Assembly (NCBI GenBank): GCA_963836375.1
Contig: CAWIJK010000001.1
Coordinates: 310,001-374,000, forward strand
Length of the DNA stretch: 64,000 nt
Source: CAWIJK01 sp963836375
Lineage (GTDB): Bacteria; Actinomycetota; Acidimicrobiia; Acidimicrobiales; RAAP-2
Direction: 5' to 3'
Shown here: piece after piece, positions 32,598 to 41,089 of the stretch
Numbering within the stretch: the stretch's first letter is position 1
Layout of the letters: each line of letters starts with the position of its first letter
Program-made: the position numbers and the translations under genes
Notes under the pieces: model-generated
What the model saw: only the letters and a program-made list of their open reading frames with translations
What the model was told of the DNA's origin: nothing
Databases searched by the model: none

Positions 32598-33833
32598 TCA
32601 GCCCCGCAGGTCGATGGCGACCTTGATCGCCCCGGTCTCCCCCTGGGTGGCGATCGTGGCGAAGGCGTCGCGCCACTGGTCGAGGGTGAAGGTGTGGGTG
32701 AGCATGCCGGTCAGGTCCACCCGGTCCTGCTCCACCAGGTTCAAGTAGTGGGCGATCCCGTGCCGGCGGACCCCCTCGACCTCTTCGATCCCGAAGGCGT
32801 TGGAACCGACCCAGGAGATCTCCTTGAAGTAGAGCGGGCTCCACTCCCACCGGCCCGACGCGTGGACGCCGCTTTTGACCAGGGTGCCCCGGGCCTTGAG
32901 GACCCGCACCCCGACCTCGAAGGTCTCGGGCTTGCCGATCGTGTCGTAGACGACGTCGATGCCCCCGGGGTGGGCCATGGGCAGACCGCCCATCGGCGTG
33001 TGCAGCACGCCGCCGGACCAGGCCGCCAGCTCCTCGACAATGGCCAGGCGGGGCTCGTGGTCGAGCACCTTGTGGGCGCCAAGCTTGCGGGCCAGGGCGG
33101 CCTGGGCCTCGAAGCGGGCGATCGCCGCCACCTCGACGTCGGGGTACAGGGCCCGCAGCACGGCGACGGCGGCGCAGCCGAGCGAGCCGGCCCCGTAGAC
33201 GACGACCTTGCCGCCGGGCGGCGGCGGGTGGCGGGTCACCGAATGGAGCGACACGGCGAACGGGTCGGCGAAGACGGCCGTCTCGTCGGGCACCGAATCG
33301 GGCACCGGGAAGAGCATGGAATCGTGGGCCGGCATCAGCTCGGCGTAGCCCCCGGTGACGTCGCCGGACACCCCGGTGTGGATCCCCGCACTGATGTCGC
33401 CGGTGGTGAAGTTCCAGCACAGGCTGTAGTCGCCGGCGACGCAGGCCGGGCACTGGGGCTCGATGCCCCGCGGTCCGCACGACAGCCACGGGTTGAGGAC
33501 GACCCGCTGGCCCACCTCGAGCCCCCGGGCCTTGGGTCCGAGCTCGACCACGTCGGCCACCACCTCGTGCCCCATCACCTGGGGGAAGGAGCAGAAGGCG
33601 GACATGGCGTTGTCGGCGTCCCCCTCGCCGAAGTCGAGGAGGATCTGTTTGGAGTCCGAGCCGCAGATGCCGGTCAGCCGGGGCCGGGTGACCACCCAGT
33701 CGGGGTGCAGCGGCCGGGCGTCGGGCACCTCCATCAGCCGCACCGGGGTGCGCGAGAGCCCCCGGAGCAGCGGGTTGGCGTCCGCCGGGACCTCGTAGGG
33801 CTCGTGCTCCACCCCGAACACCAATGCCTTCAT
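32598..33833 (-). CDS. Zinc-dependent alcohol dehydrogenase (MDR family)
   Basis: The 411-residue MDR enzyme carries the catalytic zinc ligands in GICGSD and GHEVV, a structural zinc loop with Cys in CPACVAGDYSLC, and the NAD-binding GAGSLGCAAVAVL. About 50 residues longer than minimal alcohol dehydrogenases, it resembles long-chain or aryl-alcohol members. ATG 33833 (RBS GAGGGG 5 nt away) is preferred to the GTG two codons earlier. An operator-like CTGAC-N6-GTCAG overlaps a -35-like TGTCAG, with TAGCTT 17 bp downstream as -10. It probably oxidises an alcohol feeding the acyl-CoA pathway. Confidence 0.9.
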   Translation of the reverse strand: MKALVFGVEHEPYEVPADANPLLRGLSRTPVRLMEVPDARPLHPDWVVTRPRLTGICGSDSKQILLDFGEGDADNAMSAFCSFPQVMGHEVVADVVELGPKARGLEVGQRVVLNPWLSCGPRGIEPQCPACVAGDYSLCWNFTTGDISAGIHTGVSGDVTGGYAELMPAHDSMLFPVPDSVPDETAVFADPFAVSLHSVTRHPPPPGGKVVVYGAGSLGCAAVAVLRALYPDVEVAAIARFEAQAALARKLGAHKVLDHEPRLAIVEELAAWSGGVLHTPMGGLPMAHPGGIDVVYDTIGKPETFEVGVRVLKARGTLVKSGVHASGRWEWSPLYFKEISWVGSNAFGIEEVEGVRRHGIAHYLNLVEQDRVDLTGMLTHTFTLDQWRDAFATIATQGETGAIKVAIDLRG

Positions 33834-33893
33834 CTGCACCCCTCGATCACCCGAGCCGACTCTGTCGGGGAAGCTAGCACCACGGCGCGTTCA

Positions 33894-33909
33894 CTGACAC
33901 GACCGTCAG
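33894..33909. promoter_or_regulatory. Candidate operator CTGAC-N6-GTCAG
   Basis: CTGAC (33894-33898) and GTCAG (33905-33909) flank ACGACC about 60 bp upstream of the alcohol dehydrogenase start. The preceding bases TTCA match the context TCACTGAC of the site at 30453. On the minus strand TGTCAG within this site lies 17 bp before TAGCTT, so a bound protein would cover the -35 element. Confidence 0.6.
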
Positions 33910-33942
33910 AGAACCGGGGCCGACCAGGGCCGGGCGCCCCCC

Positions 33943-34299
33943 TCAGTTCTTGACCTGGATGTAGATCTCGATCCGCCGGATCAGGCCGTCGTCGCCGACG
34001 TCGATCACCAGCACCTCTTTGGTCTCGACACCGGACCCGCCGATCTCCATCATCTCGGCCAGTTGGACCACCGCCACGTTGCCGTCGGTGACGATCCGCT
34101 GGGGCCGGAGCTCATAGGAGAGCAGCGTCGGCATGAGGGCCGAGATGTACTCGATGTACGATCTGCGGTTGGTGTAGGCGTCGCTGAAAGGCCCGACGCG
34201 GATCACGTCGGGCGAGCACAGGTCGCTGAGACCGTCCCAGTCGTGCTCGACGAGGCAGGTCAGGTACCGCTCGACGATGGCCGTCGGGTCGTGTCGCAT
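33943..34299 (-). CDS. SnoaL-like (NTF2-fold) protein
   Basis: The 118-residue protein has the cone-shaped NTF2 fold of SnoaL and limonene-epoxide-hydrolase relatives: IVERYLTCLVEHDWDGLSDL, PDVIRVGPFSDAYTNRR and the closing strand IRRIEIYIQVKN. Such proteins catalyse small hydrolase or isomerase reactions or bind polyketide/steroid-like molecules. The ATG at 34299 begins the domain exactly; the frame is open further upstream but that part is the shadow of the mannosidase gene. It ends about 35 bp before the operator of the alcohol dehydrogenase gene. Confidence 0.8.
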   Translation of the reverse strand: MRHDPTAIVERYLTCLVEHDWDGLSDLCSPDVIRVGPFSDAYTNRRSYIEYISALMPTLLSYELRPQRIVTDGNVAVVQLAEMMEIGGSGVETKEVLVIDVGDDGLIRRIEIYIQVKN

Positions 34300-34392
34300 C
34301 GGACGAGTAGAGCACGACGGGCGGGCCGGGCGCCGGATCGGGGCGGCCGGGCGCGTCCACCCCCGGCGTCGGACGCTCGCTACGGTTGGCCC

Positions 34393-37143
34393 GTGGCGCG
34401 CCGACCCGGGACGAGACCACGGCCGGGCGCCCGGGTGGGCGCGGCGCTGCTGGCGACGGTGCTCGTCACTGGGGCGCTCGGGGGCCTCGGGGCGACCCCC
34501 CCGGCCGCGGGGGCCGGGACGCCGGTATCTTCCCTGGTCAGCGACCCGGCATCCCTGGTCGACCCCTTCGCCGGCACCGGCACCGGCGCCGTCAACCCGG
34601 GCAGCATCGGCGAGTTCCCCGGCGCCGACGTGCCCTTCGGCATGATGCAGTGGAGTCCCGACACCGCCCCCGACCGCATCTCGGGGAGCGGCTACTCGTG
34701 GGACGATCACCGGATCTCGGGCTTCAGCCTGACCCACATGAGCGGGACCGGGTGCGCCAGTTACGGTGACGTCCCGATCCTGCCGACCACCGGCGCCGTC
34801 GGGAGTCATCCGAACGACACCACCGAGCCCTTCTCCCACGCCAGCGAACGGGCCGCGCCCGGGCGCTACTCGGTGGCGCTCGGGTCGCCGGCGGTCACCG
34901 CCCAGCTGACCGTCACCACCAGAACCGGGCTTTCGCGCTTTACGTACCCGACGCACGCGCCGGCCAACGTGCTCTTCAAGGTCTCGGACAGCGCGGCCGG
35001 CGCCAGCGCCTCGGCGGTGCGCGTCGTGGGCAACGACGAGGTCAGCGGTCAGGTGACCAGCGGCCAGTTCTGCCAGACCGGCACCGACTACACCGCCTAC
35101 TTCGTCGCCGTCTTCGACCGGCCGTTCGCCGCCTCTGGGACCTGGGCCAAGAGCACGGTCAGCCCCGGGTCGGCCGCCTGCTCGGGGCCGGCCTGCGGGG
35201 CCTACGTCACCTTCCCGACCGGTGGGCCGGTCGAGATGAAAGTCGGCCTCTCGTTCGTGAGCGCGGCCGACGCCGGGGCCAACCTGGCCGCCGAGGACCC
35301 CGGCTGGTCCCTGGCCCGGGTGGCGACGGCGGCCACCGCCCGGTGGAACGCGCTCCTCGGACGCGACCGCGTCGGGGGGGGCACCCGGACCGAGCAGCGG
35401 ATCTTCTACACCGCCCTTTACCACTCCCTCCTCCACCCCAACGTGGTGAGCGACGTGAACGGCCAGTACGCCGGCGAGGACGGCCAGGTGCACCAGGGCA
35501 CCCGGCCCCAGTACGCCAACTTCTCCGAGTGGGACATCTACCGGTCCGAGATCGAGTTGGTCGCCCTGGTGGCCCCGGGACCTGCCGGCGACATGGTCCA
35601 GTCGCTGGTCAACGACGCCCAACAGGTCGGCTGGCTCCCGAAATGGGCGATCGTCGGGGGCGACGCCTCCCAGATGAACGGGGACTCGGCCGACCCGATC
35701 ATCGCCTCGGCCTACGCCTTCGGGGTGCGCGACTTCGACACCGGCGCCGCCCTGGCGGCCATGGTCAAAGGGGCCGACGAGGCCGAGTCACCCCAGGGGC
35801 TCGAGATCGAGCGCCAGTACCTCGACCAGTACCTCTCGCAGCACTACGTCGACGCCGACTCGCTCGACCTGGACTCGATCGACTACTCCGACGGGGCGTC
35901 GGTCACCCTCGAGTACGCCATCGACGACTTCTCGATCGCCCAGCTGGCCGGGGCCCTGGGCGACCAGGCGGTGTACACCGAGATGATGGCCCGGGCCCAC
36001 AACTGGGAGTACCTCTTCAACCCGGCGACCGGCTCGATCCAGGCCCGGGGGGCAAACGGGAGCTTCCCGCCCGGTCCGGTGCTCAACCCGGCGCTCTTCG
36101 AGGCCGGCGGACAGCGGGGCTTCGAGGAGGGCAACCCGGTGCAGTACACCTGGTCGGTCCCCCAGGACCTTTTCGCCCTGGGGAGCCTGATGGGCGGCAA
36201 CGCCAGCGCCGTGACCAGGCTCAACGCCCTGTTCACCCGTCTCAACGCCGGCCGCCACGCCCCCTACGACTGGGCCGGCAACGAGCCCAGCCTCTGGACG
36301 CCCTGGGAGTACGACGCCTTCGGGGCCCCCTGGCGAACCCAGCAGGTCGTGCGCCGGATCATGACCACCCTCTATGCCGACAGGCCGGTGAACGAACCGG
36401 GGAACGACGACCTGGGGGCGATCTCGTCGTGGTACGTGTGGGCGGCCATGGGCCTCTACCCCCTCACCCCGGGCACGGCCAACCTGGCCTTGTCCGCCCC
36501 GTTGTTCCCCGAGGTGGTGGTGACCCTGGGCGGGGGGCGCCACCTCGTGCTGGACGCCCCCGGGGCGGGGTCGGGAACCCCCTACGTCCACTCGCTCAGC
36601 GTGTCGGGCATCCCCCCGCCGGCCACCGGCGCCTCGTGCACCGCCGGGGCCGGCGCGTCGTCGGCCACCGACAGCTGGGACCGCCCCTGGCTGCCGGCCA
36701 GCGCCCTGTCGACCGGCGGCACCCTCACCTACCGGCTCGCCCCGACCCCCGACCGCTCATGGGCCTCGGCACCGGCCGACGCGCCGCCCTCGTACGCGGC
36801 CGGCCGTGTCCCGGCCGTCGGCTACTCGGTACCGAGCGGCGCCGTCTCGGTCCACCCCGGCGTGCCGGCTACCCTGCGGATCGGGGTGAAGGCGGTGAGC
36901 GGCGGGGCGCCGCCGGTCGAGTGGCAGGCCACGGCCACCGGCCCGGTCACCTTGGGCACCACCCAGGGCACGTTGGACCCGCCGGGGACCGGGCCCGGCG
37001 GCGGGTGCGCCAGCCCGGCCCCGGTGAGCGAACCGGTGACGGTGACGGCCACCGGGCCGGGCCCGGCCACCGTCACCGTCGCCCTGCGTACGGCGACCGG
37101 CGAGACGCTGCCCCCGGTCGTGGTGGCCGTCGACGTCAGCTGA
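34393..37143 (+). CDS. Secreted GH92 alpha-1,2-mannosidase
   Basis: The 916-residue protein has a signal peptide (GAALLATVLVTGALGGLG) ending near AGAG, then a two-domain GH92 structure. The beta-sandwich domain begins VDPFAGTGTGAVNPGSIGEF and DVPFGMMQWSPDT. The (alpha/alpha)6 catalytic domain has NFSEWDIYRSE and the calcium-binding GNDDLGAISSWYVWAAMGLYP. GH92 enzymes release mannose from alpha-mannan or N-glycans. A final domain of about 110 residues is Ig-like. Start GTG 34393 is the first in frame that gives a signal peptide. It is convergent with the sortase gene and probably acts on environmental or envelope mannan. Confidence 0.9.
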   Translation: MARRPGTRPRPGARVGAALLATVLVTGALGGLGATPPAAGAGTPVSSLVSDPASLVDPFAGTGTGAVNPGSIGEFPGADVPFGMMQWSPDTAPDRISGSGYSWDDHRISGFSLTHMSGTGCASYGDVPILPTTGAVGSHPNDTTEPFSHASERAAPGRYSVALGSPAVTAQLTVTTRTGLSRFTYPTHAPANVLFKVSDSAAGASASAVRVVGNDEVSGQVTSGQFCQTGTDYTAYFVAVFDRPFAASGTWAKSTVSPGSAACSGPACGAYVTFPTGGPVEMKVGLSFVSAADAGANLAAEDPGWSLARVATAATARWNALLGRDRVGGGTRTEQRIFYTALYHSLLHPNVVSDVNGQYAGEDGQVHQGTRPQYANFSEWDIYRSEIELVALVAPGPAGDMVQSLVNDAQQVGWLPKWAIVGGDASQMNGDSADPIIASAYAFGVRDFDTGAALAAMVKGADEAESPQGLEIERQYLDQYLSQHYVDADSLDLDSIDYSDGASVTLEYAIDDFSIAQLAGALGDQAVYTEMMARAHNWEYLFNPATGSIQARGANGSFPPGPVLNPALFEAGGQRGFEEGNPVQYTWSVPQDLFALGSLMGGNASAVTRLNALFTRLNAGRHAPYDWAGNEPSLWTPWEYDAFGAPWRTQQVVRRIMTTLYADRPVNEPGNDDLGAISSWYVWAAMGLYPLTPGTANLALSAPLFPEVVVTLGGGRHLVLDAPGAGSGTPYVHSLSVSGIPPPATGASCTAGAGASSATDSWDRPWLPASALSTGGTLTYRLAPTPDRSWASAPADAPPSYAAGRVPAVGYSVPSGAVSVHPGVPATLRIGVKAVSGGAPPVEWQATATGPVTLGTTQGTLDPPGTGPGGGCASPAPVSEPVTVTATGPGPATVTVALRTATGETLPPVVVAVDVS

Positions 37144-37146
37144 GAG

Positions 37147-37163
37147 CCGGGCCGCCAGCCCGG
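37147..37163. terminator. Hairpin between convergent GH92 and sortase genes
   Basis: CCGGGC (37147-37152) and GCCCGG (37158-37163) form a 6-bp stem with loop CGCCA. It fills the 21-bp gap between the two stop codons and can serve both directions. Confidence 0.45.
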
Positions 37164-37164
37164 G

Positions 37165-38232
37165 TCAGAGCGAGGGCGGCAGGAAGTTGGTCAAGGTTTG
37201 GAACAACAGGTAGAAGCCGGCCACCCAGATCGGGGCCAGGATGAGCCAACCGCCGACGTGTCCGTAGAAGGCGGCCCAGCGCCGGTTGGTGAGCCCGAGG
37301 GCGACGAGGAGCCCGACCTCGAGCAGCACCAGCGGGAAGAGGGCCAGGCGCCAGCTGGCCGTGGCCCCGTTCACGATCTGGTACGGCACCGGCGCCGACC
37401 GGACCGGCCCGGCGTAGCGGGCCCCTTGGTTCAAGAGCTTGCCCACCACGATGAGCCGCTGGGCGGCTGAGAACTCGGGGTTGCAGGTCGTGAGGGTGAT
37501 GCGGTTGTCGCCGAAATTGTCGAGCACCGAGACGTCCGACGGCGACACCGGGAACGGTGTCTCGGCCACCACGTAGGTGAAGTGCTGGTCGCTGGTGTTG
37601 GTGAGGATGATCGGGTCGCCCTGCTTGAGCTCGGCCAGGCGGTTGAACGGGGCACCGTGGGTCGTGCGGTGCCCGGCGATGGCCACGTTCCCGGCCTGTC
37701 CGGGTGCCGCCGACCCGATGTAGTGGCCCGGACCCTTGGCCAGGTCGTCGGTGGCGGTGCCCGAGACCACGAACTGGTTGAGGTCGATGGCCGGGATGCT
37801 GAGCTCGGCGACCACCGTGCCCTCGGGGGGGTTGGAGACGTGGGTGGTGATGGGGATGAGCGCCTGCCCGCCCACCGCGGTGGGCGGGTGTGAGTGGACG
37901 AGCGCATCGAACTGGGTGCGCAGCGTCGCCTGGGCGTGGTGCTCGGCGATGGCGGTGCCCCAGAGCTGCCAGGCGACGAAGAGCAGGATGATCGCCCCGA
38001 TGTTGCGGATCCAGGTGAAGATGGTCGGCAGGTGGTGACCCGTGGCCCGGCGGAGCGCGGCGGCCGACTCCCGGGCGCCCGCCTTGGGGATGGTCACCGT
38101 GGGGGGACCCTGGTCGTGCTCGCGCACCACCGTCTCGAGCACCTGGGTCGGAGGGTCCTCGGGCCCGTGCCCGACCGGGGCGGCCACCGTGACGGCCTGG
38201 GTGGGGTCGGCACCGGGCTCGGTGTTGATCAC
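37165..38232 (-). CDS. Class E sortase
   Basis: The 355-residue membrane transpeptidase has an N-terminal helix (residues about 70-92), an extracellular sortase domain and two to three C-terminal helices. Catalytic residues are visible: His188 in AIAGHRTTHG, Cys250 in ITLTTCNPEF and Arg259 in AAQRL. Class E sortases recognise LAxTG-type signals and link proteins to peptidoglycan. At least four proteins encoded upstream in the same operon end in LAFTG or MAFTG with a hydrophobic helix and basic tail, so they are its probable substrates. Start is GTG 38232. A 159-bp gap with a hairpin separates it from pstB. Confidence 0.9.
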   Translation of the reverse strand: MINTEPGADPTQAVTVAAPVGHGPEDPPTQVLETVVREHDQGPPTVTIPKAGARESAAALRRATGHHLPTIFTWIRNIGAIILLFVAWQLWGTAIAEHHAQATLRTQFDALVHSHPPTAVGGQALIPITTHVSNPPEGTVVAELSIPAIDLNQFVVSGTATDDLAKGPGHYIGSAAPGQAGNVAIAGHRTTHGAPFNRLAELKQGDPIILTNTSDQHFTYVVAETPFPVSPSDVSVLDNFGDNRITLTTCNPEFSAAQRLIVVGKLLNQGARYAGPVRSAPVPYQIVNGATASWRLALFPLVLLEVGLLVALGLTNRRWAAFYGHVGGWLILAPIWVAGFYLLFQTLTNFLPPSL

Positions 38233-38279
38233 CGTGCACCCACCGTCGGCCGGCCGGCGGACGACCTCGGGGCGCCACC

Positions 38280-38301
38280 GGGGCGCGCCCGGCCGCGCCC
38301 C
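38280..38301 (-). terminator. Hairpin between pstB and the sortase gene
   Basis: GGGGCGCG (38280-38287) and CGCGCCCC (38294-38301) form a perfect 8-bp stem around CCCGGC. It lies in the 159-bp non-coding gap after pstB and 48 bp before the sortase start. It may reduce read-through so that sortase is made at a lower level than the transporter. Confidence 0.45.
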
Positions 38302-38391
38302 GTCACCGACGCTGTGGCCCGGACCGCCAACGCCCCAGCCGACTCAGGCGGCCGGCCGTCGCCCGGGTGCCGCTGCCGGCGTGGCCTCGGG

Positions 38392-39252
38392 TCACCCGAA
38401 CCTCCCGTGGACGTAGTCCGATGTCCGGGGGTCGACCGGGTCGGTGAAGACCTGTTCGGTGGGGCCGGCCTCGACGATGTGGCCGGGCTGACCCTCGCCG
38501 TCGACCAGGAACAACGCGCAGTTGTGCGACACCCGCTGGGCTTGCTGCATGTTGTGGGTGACGATGACGATCGTCACGTCGTTGCACAACTCGCGGATGG
38601 TGTCTTCGATCACGCTGGTGGAGATGGGGTCGAGCGCCGAGCAGGGCTCGTCCATCAAGAGCACCCGGGGCCGCACGGCGAGGGCCCGGGCGATGCACAA
38701 CCGTTGCAGCTGGCCGCCTGAGAGGGCGGCCCCCGACTCGTTCAGGCGGTTCTTGGTCTCGTTCCACAGACCCGCCCGCTCCAGGCACTCGCGCACCCGG
38801 GCGTCGGGGTTGGCCACCTTGGTTCCCGAGAGGTGCAGGCCCGAGAGGACGTTCTGGGCGATGGTCATCGACGGGAAGGGGTTGGGCCGTTGGAAGACCA
38901 TCCCGATCCGCAGGCGGGTCTCGGTGACCCGCAGCGCCGGCCCGTAGATGTCGACCCCGTCGAGGGCGACCGAGCCCGCGAGGGCGGCGATGGGGATCAG
39001 CTCGTGCATCCGGTTCAAGATCCGCAGGAAGGTGGACTTCCCGCAGCCCGAGGGCCCGATGAGCGCGGTGACGATCCCGGGCTCCATCGAGAGCGAGACC
39101 CGCTCGAGCACCTTGTTGGAGCCGAACCAGGCGCTCACGTTGTTGGCCACCAGCGTCGCTGGAGTGGACGGCGCGGCGTCGGGGCCCGCGGACGGCGGGT
39201 CCGGGCCCGGCTGGGGCATCGGGGCGGGTTGAGGGGGATGGAGGGTCGTCAC
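38392..39252 (-). CDS. pstB: Phosphate ABC transporter ATP-binding protein PstB
   Basis: The 286-residue ATPase has an N-terminal Pro-rich leader of about 35 residues, Walker A GPSGCGKS, Q-loop FQRPNPFP, signature LSGGQLQR, Walker B LLMDEPCSALDP and switch His in VTHNMQQAQRVS. The FQRPNPFP and MDEPCSALDPIST segments are typical of PstB. It drives phosphate uptake with PstC and PstA. Its GTG start overlaps the small membrane protein gene by 4 bp. Confidence 0.93.
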   Translation of the reverse strand: MTTLHPPQPAPMPQPGPDPPSAGPDAAPSTPATLVANNVSAWFGSNKVLERVSLSMEPGIVTALIGPSGCGKSTFLRILNRMHELIPIAALAGSVALDGVDIYGPALRVTETRLRIGMVFQRPNPFPSMTIAQNVLSGLHLSGTKVANPDARVRECLERAGLWNETKNRLNESGAALSGGQLQRLCIARALAVRPRVLLMDEPCSALDPISTSVIEDTIRELCNDVTIVIVTHNMQQAQRVSHNCALFLVDGEGQPGHIVEAGPTEQVFTDPVDPRTSDYVHGRFG

Positions 39253-39506
39253 GGCACCAGCCCGAGGTGGAGGAACCCCCTCAGGACGGCCCCAAGGATC
39301 CCACACCACACGGCGATGGCCGTGGCCGCCGGCCAACGCCCGTAGCCCCGCCGCCGGGCGCGCTCGGCGAACCCCAGGCCGACCAGGGCCGACAACGGGA
39401 AGACCAGGGCCAGCGCCGCGAACAGGACCGCCCACTCGAAGCTGGCCCGTCCCGGCGGGGTCAGCGCGTCGGGGAACCGCCGCCCGGGGGCCGCCGGGGT
39501 GGTCAC
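39249..39506 (-). CDS. Small two-helix membrane protein in the pst-sortase operon
   Basis: The 85-residue product has two membrane helices (residues about 23-45 and 57-80) joined by a basic loop ERARRRGYGRWP, so the loop is probably cytosolic. It overlaps the PstS-like gene upstream and pstB downstream by 4 bp each (GTG starts), which makes accidental ORF status unlikely. It resembles DUF4190-like small proteins only loosely. Function unknown; a transporter or sorting accessory is possible. Confidence 0.6.
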   Translation of the reverse strand: MTTPAAPGRRFPDALTPPGRASFEWAVLFAALALVFPLSALVGLGFAERARRRGYGRWPAATAIAVWCGILGAVLRGFLHLGLVP

Positions 39507-41089
39507 GACCGGGCCCGGCGGCGGCGCAGGGCCCGCCGCGACAGCTCACCGACGACCACCAAGACGGCGCCGAGCACCGTGAGCGGCACCACGTTGGCGC
39601 CGGTGAAGGCCAGGCTCGACCCCGACGTCCCGCTCCCGCTCGACCCCGACGACCCGCTGGACGACGAACCGCTGGTGGTGGACGCCGCCGCCGTCGTGGT
39701 AGTGGTCGTCGACCCGGCTCCCGCCGCGGCGGCCGTCGTGGTGGTCGTCGTCGGGCTGGTGGTCGTCGTCGTGGTCGTGGCCGTGCTCGCCGAGGTGGCG
39801 GCCGCCTCGGCGTCGAGCTGCTGGGCGACCTTGAGACCGGCGGTCACCATGGCCGGTGTCGCCGGGGCGGCGCCGAAGCTGGCGATGTCGGCCTGCCCGG
39901 TCGAGCCCAGGATGAACCGCACGAACTGGGCCAGCGCCAGGGCCTTGTCGGCCGGGAGGCCGCTGGTCGGCACGACGAGATAGCTCTCTTGCATCAGGTC
40001 GCTGTTGTAAGCGGCGTCGTCGGTGGCACTCGGATTGAACGTGACCAGGTTGTTGGTGTCCGGGTCGGTGGTCGAGGCCAGGGTGGCGTCGGCCTCGGCC
40101 GCCGCCGCCGCCGCTGTCGAGGGGTACACGTACTGGCCGGCCGCGTTGATGATCGACGCCGTCGGGAGGTTCCAGGGGACGCCCAGCGGAGCGCCGGTCC
40201 ACACCGACGAGATCGGGGCCGCCGCCCCGAGGTGCCAGAGCGCTGCCTGTGTGCTCGGCGCGTTGGTCAGGGCGTTGATGCCGATGAGCTTGCCGATAAG
40301 GGGCTGGTCGCCACCGGGTACCACGCCGGCACCGACGTAGGGCCAGGTTTCACTGGGTGTGTCGCTCGAGGTGGTCGCCTGCTGGTGGCTGAACGCGTTC
40401 TGCAGCCCGGCGTCGAAGAGCGTCTTGGACGTGGGGTCGCTGTCGAGCAGCGTCATCATGGCAGAATTCTCCGTCGTCGGGTCCAAGTTGGCCCACAAGA
40501 TGTCGCTCACGTTGTACAGCGGGGTGCCGTCACTGCACTGCAACCTGGGGTCGGACCATGCCAGCAACGGATCCGCCGAGTTGAAACCGAAGATGTCGCC
40601 CAGGTCCGTCATGTTGAGCGGGATGTGCTGGCAGAACTGCGCCGGGCTGATCGTGACCGTCCCCTGGTAGGTGTTGTTGGGCACGGTGGTGACGACGGCG
40701 ACCCCGGTGGCGGCGAAGGGCACGTAGGCGTAGGGCCGCGCGTCGGTCGATGCGGTGCTGGACTCGGCCGAGGTCAGCGGCCGCTCGGAGACCACGTAGT
40801 CGGCGTTGAACTGACCGGCGCCCGTGCCCACGAAGTCGGCGATCCCCTTGTCCAAGGTGACGTTGGTGTAGGCGCCGTAGTCCGGTGCCAGTCCGGCGCC
40901 GTCGTCCTTCAAGAGCTTGGAGATGACGGGCTCGAGGAACGAACCGCCCTCGCCGACCAGGGTCCCGGTGGTGGTGGTCGCCCCGGCCGGCGGGGCCCAG
41001 ACGCCCCCGAGAGCCACGGCGCCACCCAGCGCCGACGCGGCCATCGTGAGCGCCGCCAGGCCGACCCTCAGTCGACGGTGACCGCTCAC
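39503..41089 (-). CDS. PstS-like substrate-binding protein with LAFTG wall-sorting signal
   Basis: The 528-residue protein has a signal peptide (LAALTMAASALGGAVALGG) and a periplasmic-binding domain related to PstS (VGEGGSFLEPVISKL, TVTISPAQFCQHIPLNMTD, FVRFILGSTGQADIASFG). A long Thr/Ser/Ala-rich linker follows and the C terminus is LAFTG (residues 493-497), a hydrophobic helix and RRALRRRRARS: a sortase signal. Free or lipid-anchored PstS proteins are the rule, so wall anchoring is unusual. It overlaps the next PstS gene upstream (ATGA) and the small membrane gene downstream. Whether it binds phosphate or another anion is not shown. Confidence 0.85.
   Translation of the reverse strand: MSGHRRLRVGLAALTMAASALGGAVALGGVWAPPAGATTTTGTLVGEGGSFLEPVISKLLKDDGAGLAPDYGAYTNVTLDKGIADFVGTGAGQFNADYVVSERPLTSAESSTASTDARPYAYVPFAATGVAVVTTVPNNTYQGTVTISPAQFCQHIPLNMTDLGDIFGFNSADPLLAWSDPRLQCSDGTPLYNVSDILWANLDPTTENSAMMTLLDSDPTSKTLFDAGLQNAFSHQQATTSSDTPSETWPYVGAGVVPGGDQPLIGKLIGINALTNAPSTQAALWHLGAAAPISSVWTGAPLGVPWNLPTASIINAAGQYVYPSTAAAAAAEADATLASTTDPDTNNLVTFNPSATDDAAYNSDLMQESYLVVPTSGLPADKALALAQFVRFILGSTGQADIASFGAAPATPAMVTAGLKVAQQLDAEAAATSASTATTTTTTTSPTTTTTTAAAAGAGSTTTTTTAAASTTSGSSSSGSSGSSGSGTSGSSLAFTGANVVPLTVLGAVLVVVGELSRRALRRRRARS

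Noticed and set aside
34300..35622. Upstream extension of the SnoaL-like reading frame
   Set aside because: It is the antisense of the GH92 gene 5' end; the SnoaL domain begins exactly at ATG 34299.
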